37,176 nucleotides of DNA from Bacteroidaceae bacterium (GTDB lineage: Bacteria; Bacteroidota; Bacteroidia; Bacteroidales; Bacteroidaceae). Shown piece after piece: positions 18,701-27,733 of this stretch (position 1 is its first letter; each line of letters starts with the position of its first letter). The stretch covers positions 1 to 37,176 of the forward strand of contig JAGBBX010000037.1 in NCBI GenBank assembly GCA_017938245.1, read 5' to 3'. Below the pieces are notes generated by a model. It searched no databases and was not told the DNA's origin. It saw nothing but the letters and a program-made list of their open reading frames with translations. The position numbers and the translations under genes are program-made.

Positions 18701-21700
18701 CATAATCGAGGAAAGAAGCCTGGCCGTTGTATTTGTAATCCTGAGTATAGACAACCTCGGCAAAAGCAGATGTATTTGCCTTGAGTTCCTCTTTGTACTC
18801 CTTCATACGTTGCTCGGCCTCGTTCTCGCCATAAAGGTCGCTCATCTCTTTATAGTAGTTATAGAGGTCGCGTATAGCCTGGTTGGTATTCTTATCGCCC
18901 GCCTTTTTGTCTCCCTCGGCAATTGCAGCATCCATTGCATCGAGCTGCGACTCATACTCTGCCATATCCTCTTTGGTAAGCGCCAAGATATTCTTATAGC
19001 TCTCCTCTACCATATCCATATATGAGTCGAGCTGTGCGCGGTTGATACGTCTTATTTCGAAACGTACCTTGTCCGATACCTTGAAATACTCTCTTGGAAC
19101 AGGATTTTGCAGAGTTACGGTTGCAAACTTAAAGTTATTGTTGCTCTCGTCGATACCCTGCTCCACAACCTCTACAACCTGCAGGTTATCGTATTTTGTA
19201 ATCTGTCCCTTGCGTAATCCGTCGCGAGCATCGGGGAAAACATAAGTATTTGTTTTACTGTCATATACCTTTATGCTTGCTACAAACTCGTGGTCGGGAT
19301 TCAGCCAATAGTCGGGACGCTCGTGCATCTCCATAAATGAAGGTTGTGTAACCTCGTCAAGAGTCTGTGTGAAGGGAGTGAGATTAGGCAGATAATTTGC
19401 CACCTCCTTATTAATATCGTCGCTAAGATTATCGGTGCGGAAATATATGTAACGCTTATCTTCAAATGGACGATGCACTTTCTTACCTGTGATTGTATCC
19501 TTGTAGATAGGATTAACCTCATCACCATCTACAATCTCCTTACAAGTACCGCGCAGCTTAATGCGATAAAGTGTGCGAGGCTGCAAAGCACCAAGCTGTA
19601 TCTCGTAATTCTCCTGGTCATAGGTGGGATTGATATGTGTTACCCAAGTAGTGGTGCACGTACGGTTGTCGTTTGTATTGTCCGACTCATCATATTTACA
19701 AAGTTGGAACTGCTTGTCGAGATAGAACACATATTTACGAAGCACATTATTGCCATCGCCATCCATTCCTGCACGCTCCATTGTCTCACCTTCATCAACA
19801 AGTGTAAGTACCTTACCAATCTTCATATTGGTTGTAAAGGTCGATTTTCCGTAGCACGATACAAGACTCTTGTCGGCCCAACCAATCTCTATATCCTCGT
19901 CACCGGGATTAACATCACCGAATACCTTTATATCGTCGAGCGGGTTACCCATCTCGGGAACACATATCTTACCGGCCTTCATCTCGATTGTTGATGAGAA
20001 CTTAATAAGACCACCGAGTACCGAACCCTTTGCACGCAGACGGCCATATACCCAAGTGGGGTTGGGGAAGCCTCCCTGCAACAGAGCACCCAACGTCATA
20101 TCCACGAGAGGCACTTTACCCTCGAATATCCACAGATTAATCATTAGTCCAAGCTCGCCCTTTAGCATAGCATAGAACTGTCCTGTTGCATAGAAACCGT
20201 TCTTACCGCCGGCACGACGACCATCGGTACATTTTATTCCCTCTTTATACTGTTTTAGGATAAGGTCGAAACCGAGCATACCCTCGACCTCGGCATAGCA
20301 GAATACCGCGTTACAGCCAATCTCGGCACCGATGGCAGCACCAAGCATAATACCACCGTTGATACCGCCTGCGGGACCGCCCTTCATTGTCTGTTCACGG
20401 GCAGCTGCTATCTTACCTTTGAGGCTGTTATCAACCTTACCGTCGGCACCCTTCATACCAAGTGCCTCTGTAACCTTCGCGGGAAGCGGTGGCAACTGGC
20501 CATCGCCCGGTAGTTCGTTACCCAGGCACAGATAGGCATTTGCATAGAGCTTTGCCCAGAGTCCTACGGGTGACTTACGTCCAAACTCGAAGTCGATGAA
20601 TGTGATGCGACAACGCTTGCTCTCGTCGGGCTCTCCAACGTACAAGTGCCAGAAGGTCTTATCCTGCGAAGGATAATGTCTTACCTCGAGTTCAAGGCTT
20701 ATGCTTGCGCTTGCACCAGCCTTTACATAACCCTTGCTCTCGGCTGCTCCTGCCGAAGATTCAGTATTGTTCTTCTCGCCTTGATTCTCGCTATCGGCAT
20801 TCTTCTGGTCGAACTCCTCGAGTCCTACCATAGGATTCTTAATTTGTAGTTCCTCACCTGTAAACTGCTTATATACTCCAGCCATATCGGCATCCACAGT
20901 TATTGTGAGACGGAACAGTTTATGCTCCTCTTTCTTCTTCTCGAGGTTAGCTGCTATATCAGCCTTACTCATTGTCTGCATCTCCTCGTCGGTCAGGTCG
21001 GGAGTTGTAGTATCCTCGTAAAGAATTGTAATCTTGGAGTTTATAAGACCATCGTCCGAGTCGGGTGCACATAACGCGGCTACATTACCCTGGAACAGCA
21101 CTCCAGGACAACGTACACCATCTTTCTGAATATCAATCATCAGCAGCATAGTGGCATTACCCTTTATAAGAGTCTCCTCGCCCACAACAAGGTCGACACC
21201 GAACATACCGCCATAAGATTTATATTTCGGTTTCAGATTCTCTTTAAGCGTGGTGACAAAGTCGTCTGTTCCATCGAGCGACGACATTGGAACCGAGTAG
21301 TTTATGAAGAAACCACCGGATATGCCTTTCAATGATACGGGACCCATTGGGATAGGCGGTAGCTTGGCATCGGCCACAAAGAATCCAGCGTGATAGTATT
21401 TATCCTTCTTCTCATCGGCATCATCGAGCTTAAACTCTTCATCGCCCTTTTGTATCTTATAATATCCGCCTGCAACATCCATCTCGAAGAGGCCTTTTAC
21501 CTTAATCTCGAGTTCGGCATCGAATCCCGATTTTTCCTCTTCATCGGCTACGGTAAGGTCTCCAACCACAGATACCATTCCTGCAAATTGTCCCTCGACG
21601 TGCATTGTATTGAACTCTACACGGTCGTACGAGAGCGCCATCTCTTCCCAATCAATCTTCGACCAGATGGTGAGTCCTGCGGTACATCCAAGTCCGAACT

Positions 21701-24700
21701 TCTTGTTACCCATTACCACAATACCACCTTCTATGTAGAATCCGAGCTCCTCGGCACCATCGCCTACCTCCATTGATATCTTCTCAAGGACAAAAGGCAT
21801 ACCTCCCCAGAAGCTACCCTCGTCCTCGCCCGGGTCGCCTGCCAAAGCCCAGCGTCCTGTGTGGAAGTCGGTATCACCCGACGGGTCTTTTAAAGACTTG
21901 CTCTCGGTTTTTTTATTGCTCTTCTCATCTTTCTTGCCTTTATTCTTATCTAATGCACCTTTCTCGAAGTTAGCTATACGCATATTCTCGAACGGGATAG
22001 CCGGCAGTTTAAAGTCGATACTCTCGGTACAGGTAATCTCGACATCACCATCGAGGCACAGCTCCACAAGAGTCTGTTTCTCTTTGGGCAGAGTGTCGCA
22101 ATAGATAATATTGAAATAGGTGCTGTCTTTGTAGAAGTTGACATTAGCCAGCATAAAGTCGAGACTTATCGAGTCCTCGACCTGCTGCATACCGAAGTTC
22201 ACAGCAAGGCCTTTCTTTGCACCGTGGTCAATAGAAGCTATATCGGCCTTATAACCAATCTTGGCCTTCTCCTTTGTACCTTTCTTATATAGTAGCGGAA
22301 CCTCTATTCGGCCATTGAATCCTGCATCGCCAAAATTGTTCTGCCTAATATTCATATATATCTTGTCGATGGTAATGCGCCAACCTCCCACTTTAGGTGT
22401 TCCACGATTGAGCAGACTATCGACCTCTACTCCCATAGAGAATCCCGACTCGTCGTATATGATATTATTGACAGCAATCTTAACACGCGAGTCGCCCTCG
22501 TCATCAAGCTCTACAAAGTGCGGCAACTTACAGCTTAGCTCCTCGAAATAGAAGCCCTGCCACTCGTTGTAGGCCTGTTCGTTTGTTCCGGGGTCGGCTG
22601 TTAGTCCCAAACCATCCTTGTCGTAGTCGTAGTTTGCGGGGAACTTAATTCCTGCGGGTGTTCGACGCTTCGAGCGGTCGAACACAATACCCACCGAGTC
22701 GCCCACAGCGCTGAAGGTGTAACCCGGAGCACTTGTAATCTGGAAAGGATCCATCTTTACCGTCGCGAACCAGTCCTCGGCATCGGCAATAAAGGCTGTC
22801 AGTGTAACCTCGGGATGCACGTTGGGGTCGATTGGGTCTTTTCCATTATCCTTTACTATCTTGGACGAAGGTATATTCATCGATATACTTGCGCACATCT
22901 CCTTGAACCCACCATTCTCCCAAGAGATGAAACAACCATCGGTTGCCTTGCTGTAATCCTGGTTGGTAGGCGCCTTAAATGTAAAGACAAAGTCGGACGA
23001 TGGGTCCTCTAATCTGAAGTCCTTTACAAGACCCAACGAACCGCTCTTTGGCATAAACTCCTCGGGCGAGGTCGATAGCTTACGTGCTGCAAAGATTAGA
23101 ATATCGCTGTATGCAAGCTTCTCGGGTTCGGGACTTTCGGGAAGAACGAACTCACCGATAAGGTCCATATTGGCATCAACGGGAGTAAACTCCATCTGAG
23201 CAAGCTGAATTGTTGCGGGACACTCGAGTTCCTTATCAAGAGGTACGGTAAGTCCCAACGGGAGTTTTACCACCGCAGCCGAGTCAATCTTGCCAATTGT
23301 CTGCATTGCATTACCTATAACATAGGTGTAGAATGCACCCACATTACTCTCCTTAAGGAATTGGTCTACTTTAGCCTCAGCTCCCTCTTTATCGGTCTTT
23401 TCGAGTTCCTTCACGAACTCCTCTTTAAATATGTCGAGCGGCACGTGTGCACTCTCCTCGGTAATTGAGCGCACATTATTCTTTACTACGCGCTGTAGCT
23501 CATTATCGATATATATACTATCGTACTCTACAGCCACACGAACGGGAATACCCATAATAGTTGTGTGTACGTGTCCCTTACCCTTGAAACAGTCGTTGCC
23601 AGCAGCCTTTTGGTCGGGGTCTTTTCCTGTAATCTTCTCGAAATCGGTAAGTGTGAGACGATATTCGCCAATCCACACATCGCGCAGTGCAGGCTGGAAG
23701 ATGGTATCGCACACCGATACCGAGTCGACCTTAAACTCCTCGGGTTTAAGCTCGTCCTCGATGAGTTTTTTCCACACAAGAGCCGTTACTTTGTTGTCGC
23801 CCTTTGGAATCTCAATATCGGTAGCGCTTGGTTTCTCTTTCTTTACATTGCCAAGAGAGTCGCACTCGAAGAGAGGAGCGCCATAGCTGAAGATATCGTA
23901 TCCACAGATATTGTTCAGACGGGCAGCCGATAATTTTAGTTTCTCCTCGGGTTTTAAAGTTATGACACTGTCGGGTTTATCGATGAAGTACTGATAATTG
24001 TATGTGAGACGGAGATTTACTTTCTGTTCTTCATTGGTTACGTTAAGCAGTGTAACGTCGAACAGGTCGCCCGGCTTCTCGAAATACTTATCGGGTTCGG
24101 GTTGGAAATCGGCATCGGCCTTAGGAACAATTGTTACAACAACCTCTTCGAATTTTATGTTTTTAGCGATGAAATCGGACTTTCCTCCACCGAGCATTGC
24201 ACGTGTCTTGCGGTCTTCCATCTCTTTGGGAAGTGACTTTAGCGAATCGACGCTGTAGGCAATCACCTCGACCTGATTGAAAGCCTCAAGGTTAAGAATC
24301 TCGTTGATATCGGGAATAGGCTTCTCGACAAAGCCATCTAGACGCGCCTCGAAACACTTTATGGTATCGGGGCTGCCACAGAAAGCGTTAAGGTCGGACG
24401 CTGTTATCTGCTTAATCTCGCCAGGAGCAAGGGTAACAAACTTCTCGAGACGTTTATCGTCGTATACCGAACCGTAATACGAACCAAACTCATCGAACAG
24501 ATACATTATGTTGGGAATAACCTTATACTCGTGCAGAGTGTTGTTCTTCAGTTCAATATCGAAAAGTGTTCCGGGACTGTTGAAATAGAGTTCGGCATTG
24601 GCAGGCAGAGGCTGCATTTTGGGCTTCACTGTTACACTGACATCGTCGAGACGCACAGTAGATGAAACCTGAAAACTAAGTTCACCTGTACCCTGATAGA

Positions 24701-27700
24701 AATCTATGAGTGGCGCATCTGTACCTAAAGCATCGAGGTAGGTGGGGTTTAATGCAACAAACTCGACTTTAGTAAATGACTCGGGGTCTAATACAATATC
24801 CTTATCGGCGTTAAAGATATTGTAATCGAGACGTTCGGGGTGACCACTCTCTTGTTCAACCATCTTATAAAACTTCTTCCCGGCAAAGAATTTGTTGACG
24901 TACTCATTATTCATCTGTTTCTTTTCTCCCGCCCCAATGGTTATAATAGGAACATCGGGGTCGTTATATGAGCCTGAAAGATATGTCACATCCTCGTCAC
25001 CGTTGAAATTGAACTTAATAAGAGGAATAATTTCTAGTTCTTTATCGCTCGTATTCGAGAGCCACACCTCGAAGAGTTGCTCGGGTTTGGTAAAGTAGGC
25101 CCTTGTATTATAGGGCATAGGATTCATCTTAGGCTTTATCTCTATGTCAAGGTCGTATAGGACATAGTCGGGATTTGCCCAGAAATCGTGCTGCATAGTA
25201 GCGACAGTAATACGCTCCGAGCGGTTTTCACTACCTTTTGGGATAGCTCTTACACTGTCGGCATTGACAAGCGTAAGCTTCATATGGTTGGCATCCTCGG
25301 TGGTGATAATCTCGTCGAAGTCGGTAAAATCGAACTCATTTTCATCGGTAGAATGAATATGACGCACAGCAGTTTCATCACCACAGAACTGCTTTAGGAA
25401 ATTACGGTCGAGAACTTTCTTCTCCTTGGCACGAAGCACAAATTCGGGTTTCTCGTTAAAGAATTTTGCCGCAGAATAGGAGTAGGTCTCTTCGTCTATC
25501 TCGCGATTCTCGTATGTGATACCGGGAATTAGTTTAAGGTCTTTATCGGTAAGGTTTGTAAGGACTATATTAAACATACGACCCGGGTCTTTTATATACA
25601 CATCACCATTTACGGGATAGTCCTTGACCGGCTCTATTGTAATATCGACATCACCCAACTTTACACTTGAAGATACCTGATGCGACTGCTCATACTGCAT
25701 AAGCAGCGCCGATGATGCCGGCTCCTCTTTAAGGTTGAGCATACTGAGCCTGTCATAATCCAAAAGAACCAGATTGGTATATATCTGTTCCTCGAATTCT
25801 ATTGTAGAGAAGTCAGTGATGACACCATTCTCGCCATCGACTCTGCACTTAACCTCCATAAAACCACCGAAGAAACGGTCGAACTCCTCGTCGGTTAATG
25901 TTTTTGTTTCCCCCGAAGCAAAGGTTAAATAGTTATCGGCCATACGCTTGACATCGCCGAAATAGCTGCCGTTATATATATCCTTCTCATCGCTGATACC
26001 GGTGCTCTTTCCTATCTGAAGTGCAGGGAACACACGTATTGCATTGGGAGCAAGGCTCTTTATCTTTAGCTTAAAGATGCGCGAAGGCTTGGTGAAATAG
26101 TGCTTGGCATCGGCCGGCAGAATGGGCATTTTGGGTTCAAACGATATGTTGAACATCTCGCCATTGAGCACATTGGGATTGGTATTAAACTCGGCCCTAC
26201 CCTTACCAATGATTTTCTCGCGCAATACAGGCTTACCACCGGTGTAACTACATACACGCAAGAAGGCAGTATCGACCTTCTCGCTGAAGTGTTCGCTCGT
26301 TGGCTTACCCATAATAAATCCGGTCTTTGCCTTGAACGCTATGACATCGGTATCGAAGTCGTACCCGCCTGCAAGTTCGTTTATCTGCTCCTCGGAGAGA
26401 ACAATTGTCTCACCAGCCGGAATATCTATGAACTTATTTGTATGCTGACGTGCCGGCGCAGCTGTCACGCCCCAATTTCCTTTGAAATACTGCAGCAACA
26501 TACACACGGGAATATCCTCGCCCGAGGTGTTTTCGAGAGTCACGTTAAATAGTTCGCCCGGAGTCTCGAAATAGCTATACATTGCCGATGGCAGCTCGGT
26601 ATATTTAGGAGCAATCGTTACGTTTATAGGATACTCTCTTGTAGAGTTGTCGACAACAATATCTACATCCTCGCCGTTGCCAAGAGCATCGTCCTCCATA
26701 AGAAGCACAATCATCTCGCTCTTACCCTCATTACCGATGATGGTATAGTTGGGATTTGAAACATCTGTCACAAGAGGACGTGCTGTTACCTGTGCCACAT
26801 ATTTCACATTGGCGTAACGTTTGAGACGAGCAACAACATTATAGGGCACAATGCAATAGGGAGTCATAAGACCCAACTGTTCAAATGCTATGTTACCATT
26901 ATGGAGTGTCGCATCGCTCGGGTCCTGATTCATTGCAAGCTGATAGATTCTGAAATCGTACAGGAACTGTCGGGTAATGCTCAGTCTTGTGTTATTGAAT
27001 GTAGGCTCGCTCCACGAGAAACGTGGGTTACTTGTGGGGAAATAGGCTGTATTATAACCATCCTGATTTAAGAGCCCTGCCTCGGCCGTAACATCGCCAT
27101 TGATATATTTTATATTATTGAAACTCGGCGCCGAGGCATTGTAACATATATCGAAGAAACAGACTGCCTCGCCAAGCACGTCGCCTGCATCGTTGTACTC
27201 GGTATAATTTGTCTTTGCAGTAATCTTCAGTCCATAGTGTCCTTCGGGCAACAGGCCGAAAATACCACCACCGCCACCGCCTTGAAAAATATCATAGAGC
27301 TGACCACCGCCAAACATCTCGGTACCTGCGTCGTACTGGCGGAACATATTGTAAAGGTCGGTCTGTGTCAACACACGTGTATGACCCGGGCTAAGCGGTA
27401 TATACACCGGCATTGTACGCTGGGCGCTCGTTGCAAGATAGGAACCGTTGTCGGGGAGAATATCGAAACCACCCTCGATTGGTCCCTCGATGCGCGCTTC
27501 GAGTCGCACCGGAATAAGTTCTGTTGCCGACGTATTTGTGAGCGAGACATTGAAGTAACGTCCCGGGTCGGTCATATATACTGCACCCTGCGCAGGCAAT
27601 GGGTTCTGACGTGGTACAACCGATACAGTAACCTGTGCAAACAAATCACTTGCACATAGCAATATACCTATTAGAGCTACCAATATAAATAGTCTATGCT

Positions 27701-27707
27701 TTATCAT
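12783..27707 (-). CDS. Giant modular exported protein (4,974 aa) with LRRs, EF-hand loop and L7/L12-like C-terminus
   Basis: One uninterrupted 14.9-kb frame. A type I signal peptide (residues 1-24, ASDLFAQ) leads seven tandem modules at about residues 26-1310. A beta-rich middle follows at about 1600-2700, with glycine-rich strands such as GLGCTAGLTIWSKIDW. Next come a sandwich-like part near 2700-2800, a helical coiled stretch near 2890-2975, an EF-hand loop at 3366-3377 (DKNDDGRLHIDE) and leucine-rich repeats to about 3990. Three ~310-residue LRR-containing modules start near 4005, 4320 and 4620, and the last ~65 residues resemble the ribosomal L7/L12 C-terminal domain. No sorting tail or transmembrane helix is evident. 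It lies between the candidate outer-membrane barrel (26-base gap) and the Fn3 protein (42-base gap). Likely a cell-surface or periplasm-spanning adhesive or structural protein; the function is unknown. Confidence 0.92.
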   Translation of the reverse strand: MIKHRLFILVALIGILLCASDLFAQVTVSVVPRQNPLPAQGAVYMTDPGRYFNVSLTNTSATELIPVRLEARIEGPIEGGFDILPDNGSYLATSAQRTMPVYIPLSPGHTRVLTQTDLYNMFRQYDAGTEMFGGGQLYDIFQGGGGGGIFGLLPEGHYGLKITAKTNYTEYNDAGDVLGEAVCFFDICYNASAPSFNNIKYINGDVTAEAGLLNQDGYNTAYFPTSNPRFSWSEPTFNNTRLSITRQFLYDFRIYQLAMNQDPSDATLHNGNIAFEQLGLMTPYCIVPYNVVARLKRYANVKYVAQVTARPLVTDVSNPNYTIIGNEGKSEMIVLLMEDDALGNGEDVDIVVDNSTREYPINVTIAPKYTELPSAMYSYFETPGELFNVTLENTSGEDIPVCMLLQYFKGNWGVTAAPARQHTNKFIDIPAGETIVLSEEQINELAGGYDFDTDVIAFKAKTGFIMGKPTSEHFSEKVDTAFLRVCSYTGGKPVLREKIIGKGRAEFNTNPNVLNGEMFNISFEPKMPILPADAKHYFTKPSRIFKLKIKSLAPNAIRVFPALQIGKSTGISDEKDIYNGSYFGDVKRMADNYLTFASGETKTLTDEEFDRFFGGFMEVKCRVDGENGVITDFSTIEFEEQIYTNLVLLDYDRLSMLNLKEEPASSALLMQYEQSHQVSSSVKLGDVDITIEPVKDYPVNGDVYIKDPGRMFNIVLTNLTDKDLKLIPGITYENREIDEETYSYSAAKFFNEKPEFVLRAKEKKVLDRNFLKQFCGDETAVRHIHSTDENEFDFTDFDEIITTEDANHMKLTLVNADSVRAIPKGSENRSERITVATMQHDFWANPDYVLYDLDIEIKPKMNPMPYNTRAYFTKPEQLFEVWLSNTSDKELEIIPLIKFNFNGDEDVTYLSGSYNDPDVPIITIGAGEKKQMNNEYVNKFFAGKKFYKMVEQESGHPERLDYNIFNADKDIVLDPESFTKVEFVALNPTYLDALGTDAPLIDFYQGTGELSFQVSSTVRLDDVSVTVKPKMQPLPANAELYFNSPGTLFDIELKNNTLHEYKVIPNIMYLFDEFGSYYGSVYDDKRLEKFVTLAPGEIKQITASDLNAFCGSPDTIKCFEARLDGFVEKPIPDINEILNLEAFNQVEVIAYSVDSLKSLPKEMEDRKTRAMLGGGKSDFIAKNIKFEEVVVTIVPKADADFQPEPDKYFEKPGDLFDVTLLNVTNEEQKVNLRLTYNYQYFIDKPDSVITLKPEEKLKLSAARLNNICGYDIFSYGAPLFECDSLGNVKKEKPSATDIEIPKGDNKVTALVWKKLIEDELKPEEFKVDSVSVCDTIFQPALRDVWIGEYRLTLTDFEKITGKDPDQKAAGNDCFKGKGHVHTTIMGIPVRVAVEYDSIYIDNELQRVVKNNVRSITEESAHVPLDIFKEEFVKELEKTDKEGAEAKVDQFLKESNVGAFYTYVIGNAMQTIGKIDSAAVVKLPLGLTVPLDKELECPATIQLAQMEFTPVDANMDLIGEFVLPESPEPEKLAYSDILIFAARKLSTSPEEFMPKSGSLGLVKDFRLEDPSSDFVFTFKAPTNQDYSKATDGCFISWENGGFKEMCASISMNIPSSKIVKDNGKDPIDPNVHPEVTLTAFIADAEDWFATVKMDPFQITSAPGYTFSAVGDSVGIVFDRSKRRTPAGIKFPANYDYDKDGLGLTADPGTNEQAYNEWQGFYFEELSCKLPHFVELDDEGDSRVKIAVNNIIYDESGFSMGVEVDSLLNRGTPKVGGWRITIDKIYMNIRQNNFGDAGFNGRIEVPLLYKKGTKEKAKIGYKADIASIDHGAKKGLAVNFGMQQVEDSISLDFMLANVNFYKDSTYFNIIYCDTLPKEKQTLVELCLDGDVEITCTESIDFKLPAIPFENMRIANFEKGALDKNKGKKDEKSNKKTESKSLKDPSGDTDFHTGRWALAGDPGEDEGSFWGGMPFVLEKISMEVGDGAEELGFYIEGGIVVMGNKKFGLGCTAGLTIWSKIDWEEMALSYDRVEFNTMHVEGQFAGMVSVVGDLTVADEEEKSGFDAELEIKVKGLFEMDVAGGYYKIQKGDEEFKLDDADEKKDKYYHAGFFVADAKLPPIPMGPVSLKGISGGFFINYSVPMSSLDGTDDFVTTLKENLKPKYKSYGGMFGVDLVVGEETLIKGNATMLLMIDIQKDGVRCPGVLFQGNVAALCAPDSDDGLINSKITILYEDTTTPDLTDEEMQTMSKADIAANLEKKKEEHKLFRLTITVDADMAGVYKQFTGEELQIKNPMVGLEEFDQKNADSENQGEKNNTESSAGAAESKGYVKAGASASISLELEVRHYPSQDKTFWHLYVGEPDESKRCRITFIDFEFGRKSPVGLWAKLYANAYLCLGNELPGDGQLPPLPAKVTEALGMKGADGKVDNSLKGKIAAAREQTMKGGPAGGINGGIMLGAAIGAEIGCNAVFCYAEVEGMLGFDLILKQYKEGIKCTDGRRAGGKNGFYATGQFYAMLKGELGLMINLWIFEGKVPLVDMTLGALLQGGFPNPTWVYGRLRAKGSVLGGLIKFSSTIEMKAGKICVPEMGNPLDDIKVFGDVNPGDEDIEIGWADKSLVSCYGKSTFTTNMKIGKVLTLVDEGETMERAGMDGDGNNVLRKYVFYLDKQFQLCKYDESDNTNDNRTCTTTWVTHINPTYDQENYEIQLGALQPRTLYRIKLRGTCKEIVDGDEVNPIYKDTITGKKVHRPFEDKRYIYFRTDNLSDDINKEVANYLPNLTPFTQTLDEVTQPSFMEMHERPDYWLNPDHEFVASIKVYDSKTNTYVFPDARDGLRKGQITKYDNLQVVEVVEQGIDESNNNFKFATVTLQNPVPREYFKVSDKVRFEIRRINRAQLDSYMDMVEESYKNILALTKEDMAEYESQLDAMDAAIAEGDKKAGDKNTNQAIRDLYNYYKEMSDLYGENEAEQRMKEYKEELKANTSAFAEVVYTQDYKYNGQASFLDYVTKSDNWSYSGGDANDTNTSTVYCQMVDIVTKEEAAKISGGYDPNAVYGFRTTENRSNNPYFALNYWNSTAAVWRAPKYDLCSRPFDECNFSGSTSLSYNLTYPYLRRGIFEGSKYSDTQYEVGLNPKFAVDWFKYDDMTTYTRNASGKKKIFKIVWYAIYNDAYLAQNLETWLKQYYSSDLKYGIEKNKRKDIKNLVDRFADNGSMIQVYSNYVSDGGYSAGSRSWVQIPRWQIALMYAADNTGKYGLNANNSRAATSAYRYFTGQWSTFKADNYLNRIKELKVRIRFSDGYNIAEASGKGRVEPTKFGVRPSTSAKRTAIISCNINGKGISGITDNNISINREEYVTIGDPVMLEYLLTNYDKNDDGRLHIDEMAAITTLKLDFSKIKGEVTRPNQPAPGIASLDALKLMPNLKKLELLNNMNGDMSNSAYNKFHTLNKTLRLDGNPKLQELTLEKWYVDSLDLRYNTELRKLNIDMRSSYNRLPPKVSTVRSSEGVSYLDVSKCTKLWDLRVIDCFIEKLDLSNIATLEVLDLRMNCLSHLDISASYKLSENFVKAGFQTYKTAKGRVISTYIRYLDVKTFGLSNSSADYMNSSSVNYKARFTKEAGRDKGVGTLDSNLYSYMYDEAQKAKKSVFDWASAQTTLRVPGLKIKSFKNLDAWMPKLTLIDVSDNELTELDLTGFAELKQVYANNNRLADIKVRGDNNKIYWLEVSNNSLSSLPIDAMPKLSHLKCANNSIDIIYPNVNTELNYLDCSNNYLTELVLDKMTNITTLKCSYNKLTNGNFKIPANANLHTFEAAGALGDIDEIDLSSSTNIRIVNVANNPSLKRLKLAATTSRLEELIANDCALTKIYNGGNNFSLFNYDSQYKPKSTMAWLKEVNVANNPNMSLTVVYNYANYQRLRAIDVTGCNILAVYLHGTNINYLTRLCAGVPQRSSGYKVEIKVFSNNWYKRWDEWKDYPENRHTTYMRLYTTSYPYKYSGSYDPSCPTRVETITEDDKKLRAAMGETFYNHMKEKLRPDSLGYRALHVENVKDLTELQCANMQIVDLDGILKYMPKAKVVNATGNEMKTVILKNLDGVDKLDLSNNAALDSLSFNYQYGKLDELNLSHSYVNEYGLVEAINVTRNKKLIVDGDIGPTVLEVAKYKYRCNTKEMSLVSKGRNYVLYNLVADKLTVGGKSLKFFMGSTGSYTAYSRIEHLYLAESAEPIELIFTSADMALLWLNKWINDNPNRKFTMRIETGDASINNSVNSLLSMVNNVTKNGISRLDDNVRQMANSYVLKYAWEEKVPKGELFRDVLDDYDLHEKLSNDDVMMKNAMGSKLYLLLKRQYAPTREYLHVEDVKKVTTLDCEDCGVVNLTNVLKYMPSLTTVKASGNNLRSVTLGENGRLTSVDLSGSKYKLDTLKFKNTVLSLDLSKNTINSSVLDAAIKNTVNNLTINGAVGINMGVNTSTTCVKTFTTDNNTLRLYKAKFQGLNFTGKYLYFYRDMSEISVSNFRLTAKTQYELNFSTADNALKFIAEWSENNIQTRGNAPKFNMTVGSNSNTRTLLNSYNTQAKAGNGFLTENKKKAVEAIITAVNRGYVTKGSGYDRMITYLNSIGLADIQTAEDLELKNALGSMMYNHYKNKYASTKKYLHVSDVKSITTLDAERTDLVSITNAIKYMPKLTTIYLRYNDIKDVDVSGHKIVINTLDISDNTALRTFNARSSSIRNIDLSYSYVNSTILKNALVASTSNVTVNGNGGVQLVSLDNVSANNLSMLSTNRILQLNSCTLNKLTFGGQELIFDGDLSKCKIKDFEINRPSGSINVEFHTADAALMWIEYWSKKAPTTAFTIELIGSNASNSSRIKAKLVSINNTLRRGGKINETTRTQLYDVIKFAVSSCGLKQGSMYGNYVKVIGQSGNKTVTIQSISSKIGVIKALQEIFGLSLSEVKSKYVDVLPSVVGKFSSSEAAEIKKILEDAGAVVTVQ
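12786..12980 (-). other. L7/L12 C-terminal-like domain of the giant protein
   Basis: Residues about 4910-4974 read GVIKALQEIFGLSLSEVKSK, then a short VLP segment, then SSEAAEIKKILEDAGAVVTV. They align by eye with the E. coli L7/L12 C-terminal pattern VAVIKAVRxxTGLGLKEAKD, then P, then DAEALKKALEEAGAEVEV. Shared positions include VIKA, GL-x-L-x-E-x-K, the KK-x-LE block, AGA and the final V-x-V. In ribosomes this domain binds elongation factors; at the end of an exported protein that role cannot apply. Confidence 0.75.
12981..15700 (-). repeat. Three tandem ~310-residue LRR-containing modules in the giant protein
   Basis: Three units begin near residues 4005, 4320 and 4620. Each opens with a helical AMGxxxYxxxKxxxx segment (LRAAMGETFYNHMKEK, MKNAMGSKLYLLLKRQ, LKNALGSMMYNHYKNK). 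Each continues with xLHVxxVKxxTTLxC, a KYMPKLTTxxxxxNxxxxV LRR core and SxxDxALxWIxxW (for example TADMALLWLNKW, TADNALKFIAEW, TADAALMWIEYW). The spacing is regular at 300-315 residues, so they are products of tandem duplication. Confidence 0.8.
17577..17612 (-). other. EF-hand calcium-binding loop in the giant protein
   Basis: Residues 3366-3377, DKNDDGRLHIDE, are a canonical 12-residue EF-hand loop: Asp at 1, Asn at 3, Asp at 5, Gly at 6, a hydrophobic residue at 8 and Glu at 12. It sits right at the entrance to the leucine-rich repeats. A single loop could also be a dockerin-like or calcium-stabilised linker. Confidence 0.75.
23770..27632 (-). repeat. Seven tandem ~165-residue beta modules at the N-terminus of the giant protein
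   Basis: Units start near residues 26, 355, 516, 685, 851, 1020 and 1187. Each opens with a strand of the form VxVTIxPKxxPLPxxAxxYF, then a xPGxLFxVxLxNxT strand and a variable receptor-like strand. Copies 2-7 repeat every 161-169 residues. The first copy is followed by an extra ~160 residues before copy 2. A glycine stretch (QGGGGGGIFGLL) lies in the first copy. Confidence 0.85.
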
Positions 27708-27733
27708 AACAGTGTAGTTTTATCATATTGTAA

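Noticed and set aside
12981-27632. CRISPR array
   Set aside because: The repeats inside the giant gene are protein-level, 160-310 residues long, diverged at DNA level and in frame; there are no short identical repeats with spacers and no cas genes.
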